Source: Actinomycetota bacterium (GTDB taxonomy: Bacteria; Actinomycetota; Humimicrobiia; Humimicrobiales; Humimicrobiaceae). Taken from it: a stretch of 6,985 bases of DNA. The stretch's first letter is position 1, and each line of letters starts with the position of its first letter. Made by a program: the position numbers and the translations under genes. This document shows positions 1 to 6,234 of this stretch, piece after piece. The DNA lies in contig DNFX01000082.1 in NCBI GenBank assembly GCA_003486795.1, forward strand, positions 1-6,985. The letters are read 5' to 3'. The notes beneath the pieces are model-generated. The model made no database searches. It had not been told where the DNA came from and saw only the letters and a list, made by a program, of their open reading frames with translations.

Positions 1-1811
1 TGGAATTTGAAGAAATTGAAAAGCTGCTGACAGAAACATTAAGAAAAAAAATAAAGAAACCTGTTCTGGCAAAAAATATAATGACTTATCCGGTAAGAGT
101 GATAAATGAAAATGAGAGTATTTCCTATTCCAATGATATTTTAAAAAAATATGGTCATACCGGTATCCCTATTGTTGATGACAAAGGTTTGCTGACAGGT
201 ATAATAACCAGAAAAGATCTTGACAAAGCTGCAAAACACGGTCTTTCACATGCTCCTGTCAAGGGTTTCAGATCAGGAGAAATAATAACTGCAGGCCCTA
301 ATTCTACTATTGAAAGCATTCAGAGGCTAATGATTGAAAACGGGATTGGAAGAATTCCTATAGTTTCAAGAAAAAAAATTGTTGGAATAGTAACAAGAAA
401 AGATATCATAAGATTCTTAAATTACAGGGATGAAGAAAATAAAATCAGAAAAAACAAATATATTGAAAAATCTGATTTTGAATCTGAATCTGATAGTAAG
501 TTCTCTGGTATAAATCTTATGGAAAGAATAAATATTCTTTTCTCCAAAGATATAGTTAAAATTCTGTACCGCATATCTGCTCTTGCCAGAGAAGATAAAA
601 ATAAAGTTTTTCTGGTAGGGGGAATGGTTAGGGACATAATACTTAACAAACCAAACATAGATATCGATATTGTTGTAGAAAAAGATGGTATTTCTTTTTC
701 GAACAGACTGGCAGAAAGATTAGGTGCCAAAATCTGGACACATAAAAAATTCAAGACAAGCGTAATAGTGCTTGATAATAAAAGTCACATAGATGTTGCG
801 ACTGCGCGAATAGAATATTATGAAAAACCTGCAGCTCTTCCTGATATAGAAGAAGGTTCAATAAGGCAGGATCTTTACAGAAGGGATTTTACTATAAATT
901 CGATGGCAGTTTCTTTAAATAAGGAGAATATGGGTGCTTTAATAGATTATTTTGGTGGTTTAAGGGATATAAAGAAGAAAAGAATAAAAGTAATGCACAA
1001 ATTAAGCTTTATTGAAGACCCTACAAGAATTTTCAGAGCAGTCAGATTCGAGCAGCGCTTTGGGTTTAAGATAGATATTCAGACTGAAAGTCTTATTAGA
1101 CATGCAATAGAAAATAATATAATAACAAAACTTACAGGAGTCAGGATAAGAGACGAACTTATTGCAATTGTTGAAGAAGAAAAACCATGGAAACCTTTAA
1201 AAAGGCTGTTTGATTACGAGGCATTAAAAAAAATTAAGATCGATACTGAAATTGATTTGAAATTTCAGAAGAAGATTAAGGAAATAATCGAGCAATATAA
1301 TATTATCAGAGACTTTTATGAAGATGAAATGAAGCAATGGCGCATCATTTTTGCTTTACTGCTACAGGGAAAAAGTAAAAATGAAATACAGTCATGGTGT
1401 GCAGAAATGAAAGTAAAGAAAAAGGATACATTCCTGATAATATGTTTTATTGAAGAAAAGGCAGAAATTATTGAGAAGTTAAAGTCAAAATTTTTATCCA
1501 ATTCAGAAATATATGATATTTTAAAATCTGTTCCTCCTGAGCTGATGGTTTTTGCAGCTACTTTCAAGGGGATTATAAAGAAAAGAGTTTATAAATATAT
1601 CTCAGATTTAAAAGACCAGAAACTTAATATAGATGGTAATGATCTTATAAAAATGGGATGCAATCCTTCAAGGGATGTAGGATTTCTTCTTGATGAACTT
1701 TTAAAAATGAAACTGGACGGCATAATAAAAAACAGGGATGATGAAATCAAAAAGGCTTCTTTGCTGATCAGATCCTCAAAGCAAGAGCTGCCGCTCCCAG
1801 AGCACCGGTAA
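1..1811 (+). CDS. cca: tRNA nucleotidyltransferase (CCA-/A-adding type) with CBS pair, 5'-truncated
   Basis: The reading frame is open from base 3 to the TAA at 1809-1811, so the true start lies upstream; the ATG at 81 falls inside the first CBS domain and is not the start. Numbering from that ATG, residues 1-53 and about 64-113 are two CBS domains, joined by a HGLSHAPVKG-type linker that I recognise from long fusions with an N-terminal DHH/DHHA1 phosphoesterase part, presumably encoded just outside. A class II nucleotidyltransferase head follows: GGMVRD at 180-185, metal-binding D194 and D196, a likely third acidic residue D238, and RRDFTINSMA at 267-276. The DPTRIFRAVRF helix at 313-323 begins the tRNA-binding part, with RIRDEL after it. 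The enzyme adds or repairs all or part of the 3'-CCA of tRNA in the cytoplasm. In bacteria with split enzymes such proteins can be CC- or A-specific, and I cannot decide which applies here. The last dozen or so residues are read antisense to the neighbouring gene and look unlike a family C-terminus. Confidence 0.93.
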   Translation, partial: EFEEIEKLLTETLRKKIKKPVLAKNIMTYPVRVINENESISYSNDILKKYGHTGIPIVDDKGLLTGIITRKDLDKAAKHGLSHAPVKGFRSGEIITAGPNSTIESIQRLMIENGIGRIPIVSRKKIVGIVTRKDIIRFLNYRDEENKIRKNKYIEKSDFESESDSKFSGINLMERINILFSKDIVKILYRISALAREDKNKVFLVGGMVRDIILNKPNIDIDIVVEKDGISFSNRLAERLGAKIWTHKKFKTSVIVLDNKSHIDVATARIEYYEKPAALPDIEEGSIRQDLYRRDFTINSMAVSLNKENMGALIDYFGGLRDIKKKRIKVMHKLSFIEDPTRIFRAVRFEQRFGFKIDIQTESLIRHAIENNIITKLTGVRIRDELIAIVEEEKPWKPLKRLFDYEALKKIKIDTEIDLKFQKKIKEIIEQYNIIRDFYEDEMKQWRIIFALLLQGKSKNEIQSWCAEMKVKKKDTFLIICFIEEKAEIIEKLKSKFLSNSEIYDILKSVPPELMVFAATFKGIIKKRVYKYISDLKDQKLNIDGNDLIKMGCNPSRDVGFLLDELLKMKLDGIIKNRDDEIKKASLLIRSSKQELPLPEHR

Positions 1812-2559
1812 TCTGAGGTTCAAACGGTATAAGAAGCCTGGTCCCAAGTTTTTCTTCCAGAGCTCCGACAATTCCTGTATTTTTTGCAACTCCTCCGGTA
1901 AGAGAGACAGGTTCCTCAAGACCCAGTCTTGATATCATTGATACTATTCTGTCAGCAACCGAGTATAGTAATCCTTTTACTATCTTGCTCTTGTCGACCC
2001 CATGGCCTATAAGGGAGACTATCTCAGATTCTGCGAAAACAGTACAGGTAGAAGTTATTTCTATTTTTTCATTTTCTTCAGAGAAGATTTTCCCAAAGTT
2101 TTCAAGTTCAATATCCAGTGCTTTTGCCATTACTTCAAGAAATCTTCCAGTTCCTGCAGCACACTTGTCATTCATTAAAAAATCAATAGGTTTTTTTGTA
2201 AGTTTGTCTATCTTGATAACTTTTGAATCCTGACCGCCTATGTCAATGATGGTCTTTACATCCGGAAAAACAGAAAGTACACCGCTTGCATGACATGTTA
2301 TCTCAGTAATGTTTCTGTTCGCAAAGCTAACATTTTTTCTTCCGTATCCGGTGGCTATTATATTTAAGACATCTTCTTTTTTTATTTTTGCCCTGGTAAG
2401 TGCATCATTAAAAATAGTCTCTGATGCCGTTTTTATATCTGAGCCTGTTCTTCCGATTACATAAGAGCAGATATCAAAATTATTTTTATCATTATCATCA
2501 CTTTTTAATATAAGTGCTTCAGTGGAAACTGAACCAATATCTATTCCGCAACTATACAT
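1768..2559 (-). CDS. HgdC-type ATPase activator of 2-hydroxyacyl-CoA dehydratase / BCR-type enzyme
   Basis: This 263-residue protein belongs to the BadF/BadG/BcrA/BcrD ATPase family (ASKHA fold), and its length is normal for the single-subunit HgdC type. Visible motifs are phosphate-1 GIDIGS (5-10), ATGYGR (69-74), phosphate-2 DIGGQD (106-111), the adenosine motif TGGVAKN (221-227) and the C-terminal GALGAAALA. C133 in NDKCAAGTGRFLE and C172 in STCTVFAESE start the two helices of the helix-cluster-helix. Their 39-residue spacing equals that of C127/C166 in the Acidaminococcus activator as I remember it. Known members form a homodimer sharing one [4Fe-4S] cluster, take an electron from ferredoxin or flavodoxin, and pass it with ATP hydrolysis to the dehydratase. 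The gene is last in the operon, 122 bp after the 425-residue subunit, and may also have its own promoter. The start is the only plausible one, since the first motif begins at residue 5; the preceding GGGG is only a weak Shine-Dalgarno site. Family is secure; the partner is inferred from position. Confidence 0.95.
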   Translation of the reverse strand: MYSCGIDIGSVSTEALILKSDDNDKNNFDICSYVIGRTGSDIKTASETIFNDALTRAKIKKEDVLNIIATGYGRKNVSFANRNITEITCHASGVLSVFPDVKTIIDIGGQDSKVIKIDKLTKKPIDFLMNDKCAAGTGRFLEVMAKALDIELENFGKIFSEENEKIEITSTCTVFAESEIVSLIGHGVDKSKIVKGLLYSVADRIVSMISRLGLEEPVSLTGGVAKNTGIVGALEEKLGTRLLIPFEPQITGALGAAALALRI

Positions 2560-2617
2560 ATATAACCCCGAAAATATTTTTAATAATTATTATAAAAAAA
2601 CTATAAAATGCTGCATC

Positions 2618-2646
2618 ATTATACTTAAGCTTTATCCTTAGCCATT
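2618..2646 (-). promoter_or_regulatory. Possible internal promoter before the activator gene
   Basis: On the minus strand a perfect TATAAT hexamer occupies 2623-2618 in the 122-bp gap upstream of the activator. The -35 region, at about 2646-2641 with a 17-bp spacer (AATGGC), is poor. If used, transcription would start about 50 bases before the activator ATG. AT-rich DNA throws up such hexamers by chance, so this is tentative. The gap also contains the 12-base palindrome TAATAATTATTA at 2581-2592, made only of A and T; it is not a convincing terminator. Confidence 0.25.
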
Positions 2647-2681
2647 TAAATAATAAATCAGGTATCTTCCAGTATAAATAA

Positions 2682-3959
2682 TCAAAGTGAATTAATTATT
2701 TCTGTAAATCCTTCTATCCTTGTCTTAAGTTGTCCGGAGGGACAGTTATTTTTATCAACACAGTCACCATCAAGCACCAGCAAAGGAATTTTTATATCTG
2801 CAAGTTTATCTTTTAATATTCTTGCAAGCCCGTTGCTTTGCCTGCACCCCCAGTGAGAAAACAGTACCGCTGCATCTATTTCATATTTTTCTGCCATTGA
2901 CAAAATAGTATCTACTCTGTTCCGGCCACTTCCTCTGAGCGGATTTGAGAGCATCTTCATTGCAAGGCTTTCAAAAGGTTTTTCCGGATTCATTTCCTCC
3001 CAAAATACATCAGTTATTTCCTCACAGACCACTCTGCAGTTATTATCTTCAAAAATACTGAAAATATCATTTCTGTAATAGGGTTTCAGATGCATCCACA
3101 ATATCTTTTTCATTTTTTTTGAAGGGTCCTGTTTATGTAATTTTATTCTTAATTCTTTCTCCATTATTTTATACAGGCTGACTGTCTGTTTTGTACCTGC
3201 AAGTCCAAAAAGAGGCAGGATATAGCTGAGACCGTTATAATATTGCGGATAATCAAATAATTTTTCACGAATTTTATTGACTTCGAGCAGATGCTTTCTT
3301 AATCTGTTTGAATTCATAATAGCTTTTTTGAGATTCTCTGTTTCGGGTTTTATCTTTAATTTATCTGATATGTCAAAAAAGATATTTTTAAGCTGTCCTG
3401 AAAGGTAATCTACTGAATCCCTGTCATTTTCATAGGGAATATCTATAAGATAAAATCTATCTTCAATCCTGAATTTTTTTGCCATGTCTTCAAAAGATTT
3501 GCAGGCAGCATCACACGCAAGGTTGCTGCAAATAATAAATTCAGGTTTTGGGAAAAGATCCATATTTGCAGCACCCGAAGCACTTCTGTGGAATGTACAC
3601 AGATCCGCGGAATACCAGTTATTTGCTGCATTGGAAAGTGTCTTATTTGTAACTCCAAGACCGGCAGTGAATCCACCCATTACTTCAGGGAGGACAAGTC
3701 TGAGATTAAGGCTGTTAAGTATTTCGTAAGGAACAAAAAGAGAACCATAGGCTATAGGAAAATTGCCGCAATAGACTTCTTTCATGTATGAAAGACTGTA
3801 TTTGTTAAGATATTTATCAGATGCAGATTTAAAGGAAAAACCATATAAATAGAAAACGAATGGATTTGAAATAAACTTCAGTATCTTCCTTATACTGTTT
3901 ATATCCAGATTTTTCTGTATAGAATCAATTATATTTTGTTTGATTGAACTGATACCCAT
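2682..3959 (-). CDS. 2-hydroxyacyl-CoA dehydratase-like subunit (HGD-D superfamily, 425 aa)
   Basis: This is a member of the 2-hydroxyglutaryl-CoA dehydratase D-component superfamily (HgdA/HgdB, FldB/FldC, BcrB/BcrC relatives). Visible family marks are FVPYEILNSL (75-84), DLCTFHRSASGA (119-130), CSNLACDAACKSFE (144-157), FSHWGCRQSNG (367-377) and DGDC (397-400), then GQLKTRIEGF near the C-terminus. By family pattern C121, C149 and C372 are the likely ligands of a [4Fe-4S] cluster. C144, C153, C400 and C406 are extra cysteines near these positions. About 60 residues precede the first core segment, making it longer than its 379-residue partner; no signal peptide or membrane anchor is evident, so it should be cytoplasmic. 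The ATG at 3959 has no clear Shine-Dalgarno sequence; the next in-frame ATG (residue 59) has none either and would cut into the core. It lies 53 bp after its partner and 122 bp before the activator, so one operon is likely. Substrate is unknown: a 2-hydroxyacyl-CoA dehydratase, an aryl-CoA reductase-like enzyme or another low-potential reductase are all possible. Confidence 0.9.
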   Translation of the reverse strand: MGISSIKQNIIDSIQKNLDINSIRKILKFISNPFVFYLYGFSFKSASDKYLNKYSLSYMKEVYCGNFPIAYGSLFVPYEILNSLNLRLVLPEVMGGFTAGLGVTNKTLSNAANNWYSADLCTFHRSASGAANMDLFPKPEFIICSNLACDAACKSFEDMAKKFRIEDRFYLIDIPYENDRDSVDYLSGQLKNIFFDISDKLKIKPETENLKKAIMNSNRLRKHLLEVNKIREKLFDYPQYYNGLSYILPLFGLAGTKQTVSLYKIMEKELRIKLHKQDPSKKMKKILWMHLKPYYRNDIFSIFEDNNCRVVCEEITDVFWEEMNPEKPFESLAMKMLSNPLRGSGRNRVDTILSMAEKYEIDAAVLFSHWGCRQSNGLARILKDKLADIKIPLLVLDGDCVDKNNCPSGQLKTRIEGFTEIINSL

Positions 3960-4012
3960 TATTTTTTTTCTAAAAATACCAAAAAATTTTTAAATTTAAA
4001 TGATTATAGTTT

Positions 4013-5152
4013 TTACAGATCAAGCATTTCAATAAAAGCTTCTATCCTTGTTTTTAACTGCCCGTATGATGATTTGCCATATTCAATATCCAGAAAAATC
4101 GAAGGAATTTTCATTCTGTTCAACTCATCTTTTAATGCAGGAAAAGAATAAAGCGTATTGTCACAGAATTTGAGACTGGCAAAAATCACACCCCTGATAT
4201 TATTGTCTGAGATTTGTTTTTTTAATCCGTTTAATTTGCTGCTTATGCCTGCCATTCTGAAACAGGCAGGTTTTGACATATATGAATGTGCAATATCATC
4301 AAAAAGAGCATTTTTTCCAGACATAGCTTTATTTTCAGAAGATTTTATATCAAAATATCTGTAATTGATACAGATATCACTTGATATAAGTCTTGCATTG
4401 ATGTTTTCAAAAATAGACCAGAAGTTTTCATCATTTATGTAATTACCTGTTATCATTACTTTTATGAAATCTTTATTAGATCTGTTTCCCTTATCGGTAT
4501 TTTCTTTTAAAGATTTTATTTTTTCAATATATGCTTCCAGTTCTTTATTGAAAATAACTGCCTGGGAACCCAGTGAAATATTTATTATATTGAAATAATC
4601 AGTGTTTTTAATCAGCTGAAAGTTTTCATCTTCATAATAAGCAGCAAGTTCTTTTAAAAGTATTCTTTTTCTGTTGATGATTCTGGTTGCTTCTTCAATA
4701 CGGGGCAGATCTTTCGGATCGATATTATTGTTTTTACATAAGAAAAACCATAATTTTTCCAGATTCCGAGCAAAAAATCTGATGGAATTTTTGTCTGACT
4801 TGCGTGGGATATCAAGCATAAAAGCAGGAAGCTTCTCTTCATAATAAGAGACATAATCGTTCAGTCTTCTCATACCATCGCAGGAGGTAGCAAGTACAAG
4901 AGCATCCATATCGCCATTATGGTGTATTTCCTCCCACACTGCTTTCACATATGGACAAAAGTTTATGGGAAAGTATTTATCGGCAAGATTGCTTTCTTTG
5001 TTACCGTAAATTCTGTAAGGAATATAATCTGCAGCTGCTATTAATTCTTCAGGGATATAGCTGCAGCTGTAACCTGCTATTTTCTTATCTCTGCATGATT
5101 GTCTGCTGCTGTCTATCGAGTTTCTGAAGAATACTTCTGTCTTTAATTCCAT
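4013..5152 (-). CDS. 2-hydroxyacyl-CoA dehydratase-like subunit (HGD-D superfamily, 379 aa)
   Basis: This is the first gene of the minus-strand operon and a divergent paralogue of the 425-residue subunit. Family marks are the opening KIAGYSCSYIPEELIAAA (24-41, with Y/P-x-E-E-L as in HgdA/HgdB), NFCPYVKAVWEE (64-75), ATSCDGMRRLND (88-99), FASLKFCDN (324-331) and a GQLKTRIEAFIEML C-terminus that its partner nearly repeats. C66, C91 and C330 have the order and spacing expected for three ligands of a [4Fe-4S] cluster. C30 lies in the N-terminal segment. In known enzymes two such subunits form a heterodimer with a cluster in each, and the activator docks on it to deliver an electron. The middle part, about 140-230, is Lys/Glu-rich and poorly conserved by eye. 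The ATG at 5152 is the only sensible start, but no Shine-Dalgarno sequence precedes it. The family is clear; the reaction is not. It lacks the additional cysteine-rich segment I recall between the first two ligands in E. coli YjiM-type double-cubane reductases, so I do not place it there. Confidence 0.9.
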   Translation of the reverse strand: MELKTEVFFRNSIDSSRQSCRDKKIAGYSCSYIPEELIAAADYIPYRIYGNKESNLADKYFPINFCPYVKAVWEEIHHNGDMDALVLATSCDGMRRLNDYVSYYEEKLPAFMLDIPRKSDKNSIRFFARNLEKLWFFLCKNNNIDPKDLPRIEEATRIINRKRILLKELAAYYEDENFQLIKNTDYFNIINISLGSQAVIFNKELEAYIEKIKSLKENTDKGNRSNKDFIKVMITGNYINDENFWSIFENINARLISSDICINYRYFDIKSSENKAMSGKNALFDDIAHSYMSKPACFRMAGISSKLNGLKKQISDNNIRGVIFASLKFCDNTLYSFPALKDELNRMKIPSIFLDIEYGKSSYGQLKTRIEAFIEMLDL

Positions 5153-5259
5153 AATTAATTTACTATCTGCTTTAAAAAAATATAAATCTGTAAAGTTAAA
5201 AACTATAAAATATTAAAGTAAAATTGATTTTTTGTATATAATTTCAGTTATTTTTTCAG

Positions 5260-5288
5260 AATATGTATGATTTTTTTAAATCAGTCAA
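5260..5288 (-). promoter_or_regulatory. Candidate promoter of the dehydratase operon
   Basis: Reading the minus strand, TTGACT (5288-5283, five of six matches to the -35 consensus) is followed after 17 bp by CATATT (5265-5260, four of six matches to the -10 consensus). This would start transcription near 5252, leaving a leader of about 100 bases before the ATG at 5152. The -35 element is the best match to TTGACA that I found in this divergent region. No operator-like palindrome is obvious beside it. Confidence 0.4.
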
Positions 5289-5306
5289 TAATTTTAGATG
5301 TTTATA

Positions 5307-5335
5307 TTGATTTTAAGTTTCAAAAAATTTAAATT
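5307..5335 (+). promoter_or_regulatory. Candidate promoter of the histidine phosphatase gene
   Basis: TTGATT (5307-5312) and TAAATT (5330-5335) are separated by 17 bp and lie about 50 bp before the phosphatase ATG. An alternative is the perfect TATAAT at 5237-5242, which has only a weak -35 (TTAAAG, 5213-5218). The whole 231-bp divergent intergenic region (5153-5383) is extremely AT-rich with many A/T tracts, so neither assignment is firm. Confidence 0.25.
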
Positions 5336-5383
5336 TATTAAGATAAATAATTTAATTTCAATAGTTATTTTTTTGGAGAAGAA

Positions 5384-6061
5384 ATGGGTTTTAAGTTATT
5401 TCTGGTAAGACATGGTAAAACCAGATGGAATCTTGAAGGCAGATATCAGGGAATTACAAATACTAACCTTACCTATGAGGGAATACAGCAGGCAAAGCAG
5501 GCAGCGATTTATCTTTCGAAAGTAAAATTTTCAGGTATTTATTCAAGTCCCCTTGGAAGAGCTGTGGAAACTGCCGAAACTTTTAAGAAGGTATTAAAAA
5601 AAGGATATGTAATCAGGGAAAATCTTAAAGAAATAAATTTTGGGAAATGGGAAGGACTGAAATTTGATGAGATAAATGAAAAATACAATTACGATTACCA
5701 GAACTGGCTCAAAGATCCGTATTCCAATCCTCCCACAGATGGAGAAAGTTTTGTCAGTCTTACGAAAAGGGCACTTGATGAATTAAGAAGAATATTTGAA
5801 GAAAATCCTGACAATTCAAACATACTTGTCATATCCCACGGAGGGCTGATTGTCTCATTGCTTGTTTACTGGTTAAAAATTCCACCCGAAAAATGGAGTT
5901 CTATTATCCAGAGCCATGGAGCTATAAACATTGTATATATTGATAAAAATTTTATTTATATATCACAGATAAATTTCACCGGGCATCTTTACAGGTATTA
6001 CAGTGATAATTCTGACAGTGTAATCAAGAAGTACGCTGAAATCAGGGGAAAGGATGACTGA
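5384..6061 (+). CDS. Histidine phosphatase superfamily protein (phosphoglycerate mutase/CobC-like)
   Basis: This 225-residue protein belongs to the branch-1 histidine phosphatase superfamily. The N-terminal LFLVRHGKTRWN carries the phosphorylated H10 within R9-H10-G11. R59 in SSPLGRAVETAE completes the phosphate pocket, E83 is the likely proton donor in KEINFGKWEG, and H152 lies in VISHGG. The FGKWEG segment and the length suit small-metabolite phosphatases such as alpha-ribazole-phosphatase (CobC) or GpmB-like proteins as well as cofactor-dependent mutases; sequence alone does not choose. It should be cytoplasmic. GGAG at 5375-5378, five bases before the ATG, supports the start. No cobalamin gene is nearby, so a CobC role has no context support. 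The gene is divergent from the dehydratase operon and is followed by the rpsF promoter region, so it is probably transcribed alone. No intrinsic terminator was found after it. Confidence 0.9.
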   Translation: MGFKLFLVRHGKTRWNLEGRYQGITNTNLTYEGIQQAKQAAIYLSKVKFSGIYSSPLGRAVETAETFKKVLKKGYVIRENLKEINFGKWEGLKFDEINEKYNYDYQNWLKDPYSNPPTDGESFVSLTKRALDELRRIFEENPDNSNILVISHGGLIVSLLVYWLKIPPEKWSSIIQSHGAINIVYIDKNFIYISQINFTGHLYRYYSDNSDSVIKKYAEIRGKDD

Positions 6062-6084
6062 TTAATCACTGATATATAAAGATG

Positions 6085-6111
6085 TTGCCATTATCAAATA
6101 AATGTTATAAT
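6085..6111 (+). promoter_or_regulatory. Extended -10 promoter for rpsF-ssb
   Basis: A perfect TATAAT at 6106-6111 is preceded by TG at 6103-6104 with one base between, giving an extended -10. TTGCCA at 6085-6090 matches the -35 consensus in four or five positions, with a short 15-bp spacer that the extended -10 can tolerate. The expected start is about A6118. This is the best promoter in the window and suits a highly expressed ribosomal protein operon, leaving a leader of about 117 bases. Confidence 0.65.
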
Positions 6112-6117
6112 ATCGTC

Positions 6118-6219
6118 ATTCGGTATTTTATTGTTTAACTTAGGTTTGAAAAACTTAATATGAAGCAATGGTACCTTTTGCCCTGATTTTAACAGGGCCT
6201 AATAAAGAATTATTAGTCC
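6118..6219 (+). promoter_or_regulatory. Structured 5' leader of rpsF mRNA (candidate cis-regulatory RNA)
   Basis: The leader can fold by hand into several helices. P1 pairs 6122-6127 with 6170-6175 and, after a two-base bulge (6128-6129), 6130-6133 with 6166-6169. Inside it P2 pairs 6140-6147 with 6151-6158 (eight pairs, one G-U) around a GAA loop. A GC-rich hairpin follows: 6180-6185 GCCCTG with 6193-6198 CAGGGC. Next is a CTAATAA/TTATTAG hairpin (6199-6205 with 6210-6216, AGAA loop). The last can grow to 6196-6205 with 6210-6219 with one mismatch, which breaks the GC-rich hairpin, so the two forms compete. The rpsF operon is known to be autoregulated by the S6:S18 complex in many bacteria. 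I do not see the CCG element I associate with that motif, so the identity is inferred from position and fold only. There is no U-tract to make a terminator. Confidence 0.45.
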
Positions 6220-6221
6220 AT

Positions 6222-6228
6222 AGGAGGT
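6222..6228 (+). promoter_or_regulatory. Strong Shine-Dalgarno site fixing the TTG start of rpsF
   Basis: AGGAGGT ends six bases before TTG at 6235. This is a near-perfect anti-16S match and decides for the TTG start over the in-frame ATG at 6253. The later start would remove the conserved RDYEI first strand of S6. Confidence 0.85.
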
Positions 6229-6234
6229 ATAAGT

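Noticed and set aside
81..83. ATG as the start of the nucleotidyltransferase gene.
   Set aside because: The frame stays open to the window edge, and the residues before this ATG continue into a CBS domain, so it is an internal methionine.
422..754. Minus-strand reading frame opposite the CBS/nucleotidyltransferase gene.
   Set aside because: It is antisense to conserved catalytic motifs, has no family resemblance and no Shine-Dalgarno site; it is a shadow.
1768..2559. BadF-type sugar (N-acetylglucosamine) kinase instead of a dehydratase activator.
   Set aside because: Both cluster cysteines C133 and C172 are present at the right spacing, and the gene sits with two dehydratase-type subunits; sugar kinases of this family lack these cysteines.
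3443..3791. Three overlapping short reading frames on both strands within the 425-residue subunit gene.
   Set aside because: They overlap the conserved cysteine region of the real gene in other frames and show no recognisable domain.
4013..5152. Assignment of the operon to the double-cubane (DCCP/YjiM) reductase family.
   Set aside because: Those enzymes, as I remember them, work with one large-subunit gene plus an activator and have an extra cysteine segment between the first two ligands. Here there are two different subunits, and this one has only the three-cysteine pattern.
6059..6075. Palindrome TGATTAATCA at the phosphatase stop as an operator or terminator.
   Set aside because: It is short, AT-only in its core, has no loop or U-tract, and partly overlaps the coding end; chance is enough to explain it.
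6180..6198. GC-rich hairpin as an intrinsic terminator after the phosphatase gene.
   Set aside because: No U-tract follows, the hairpin lies downstream of the best promoter, and it is only about 25 bases before the rpsF Shine-Dalgarno site.
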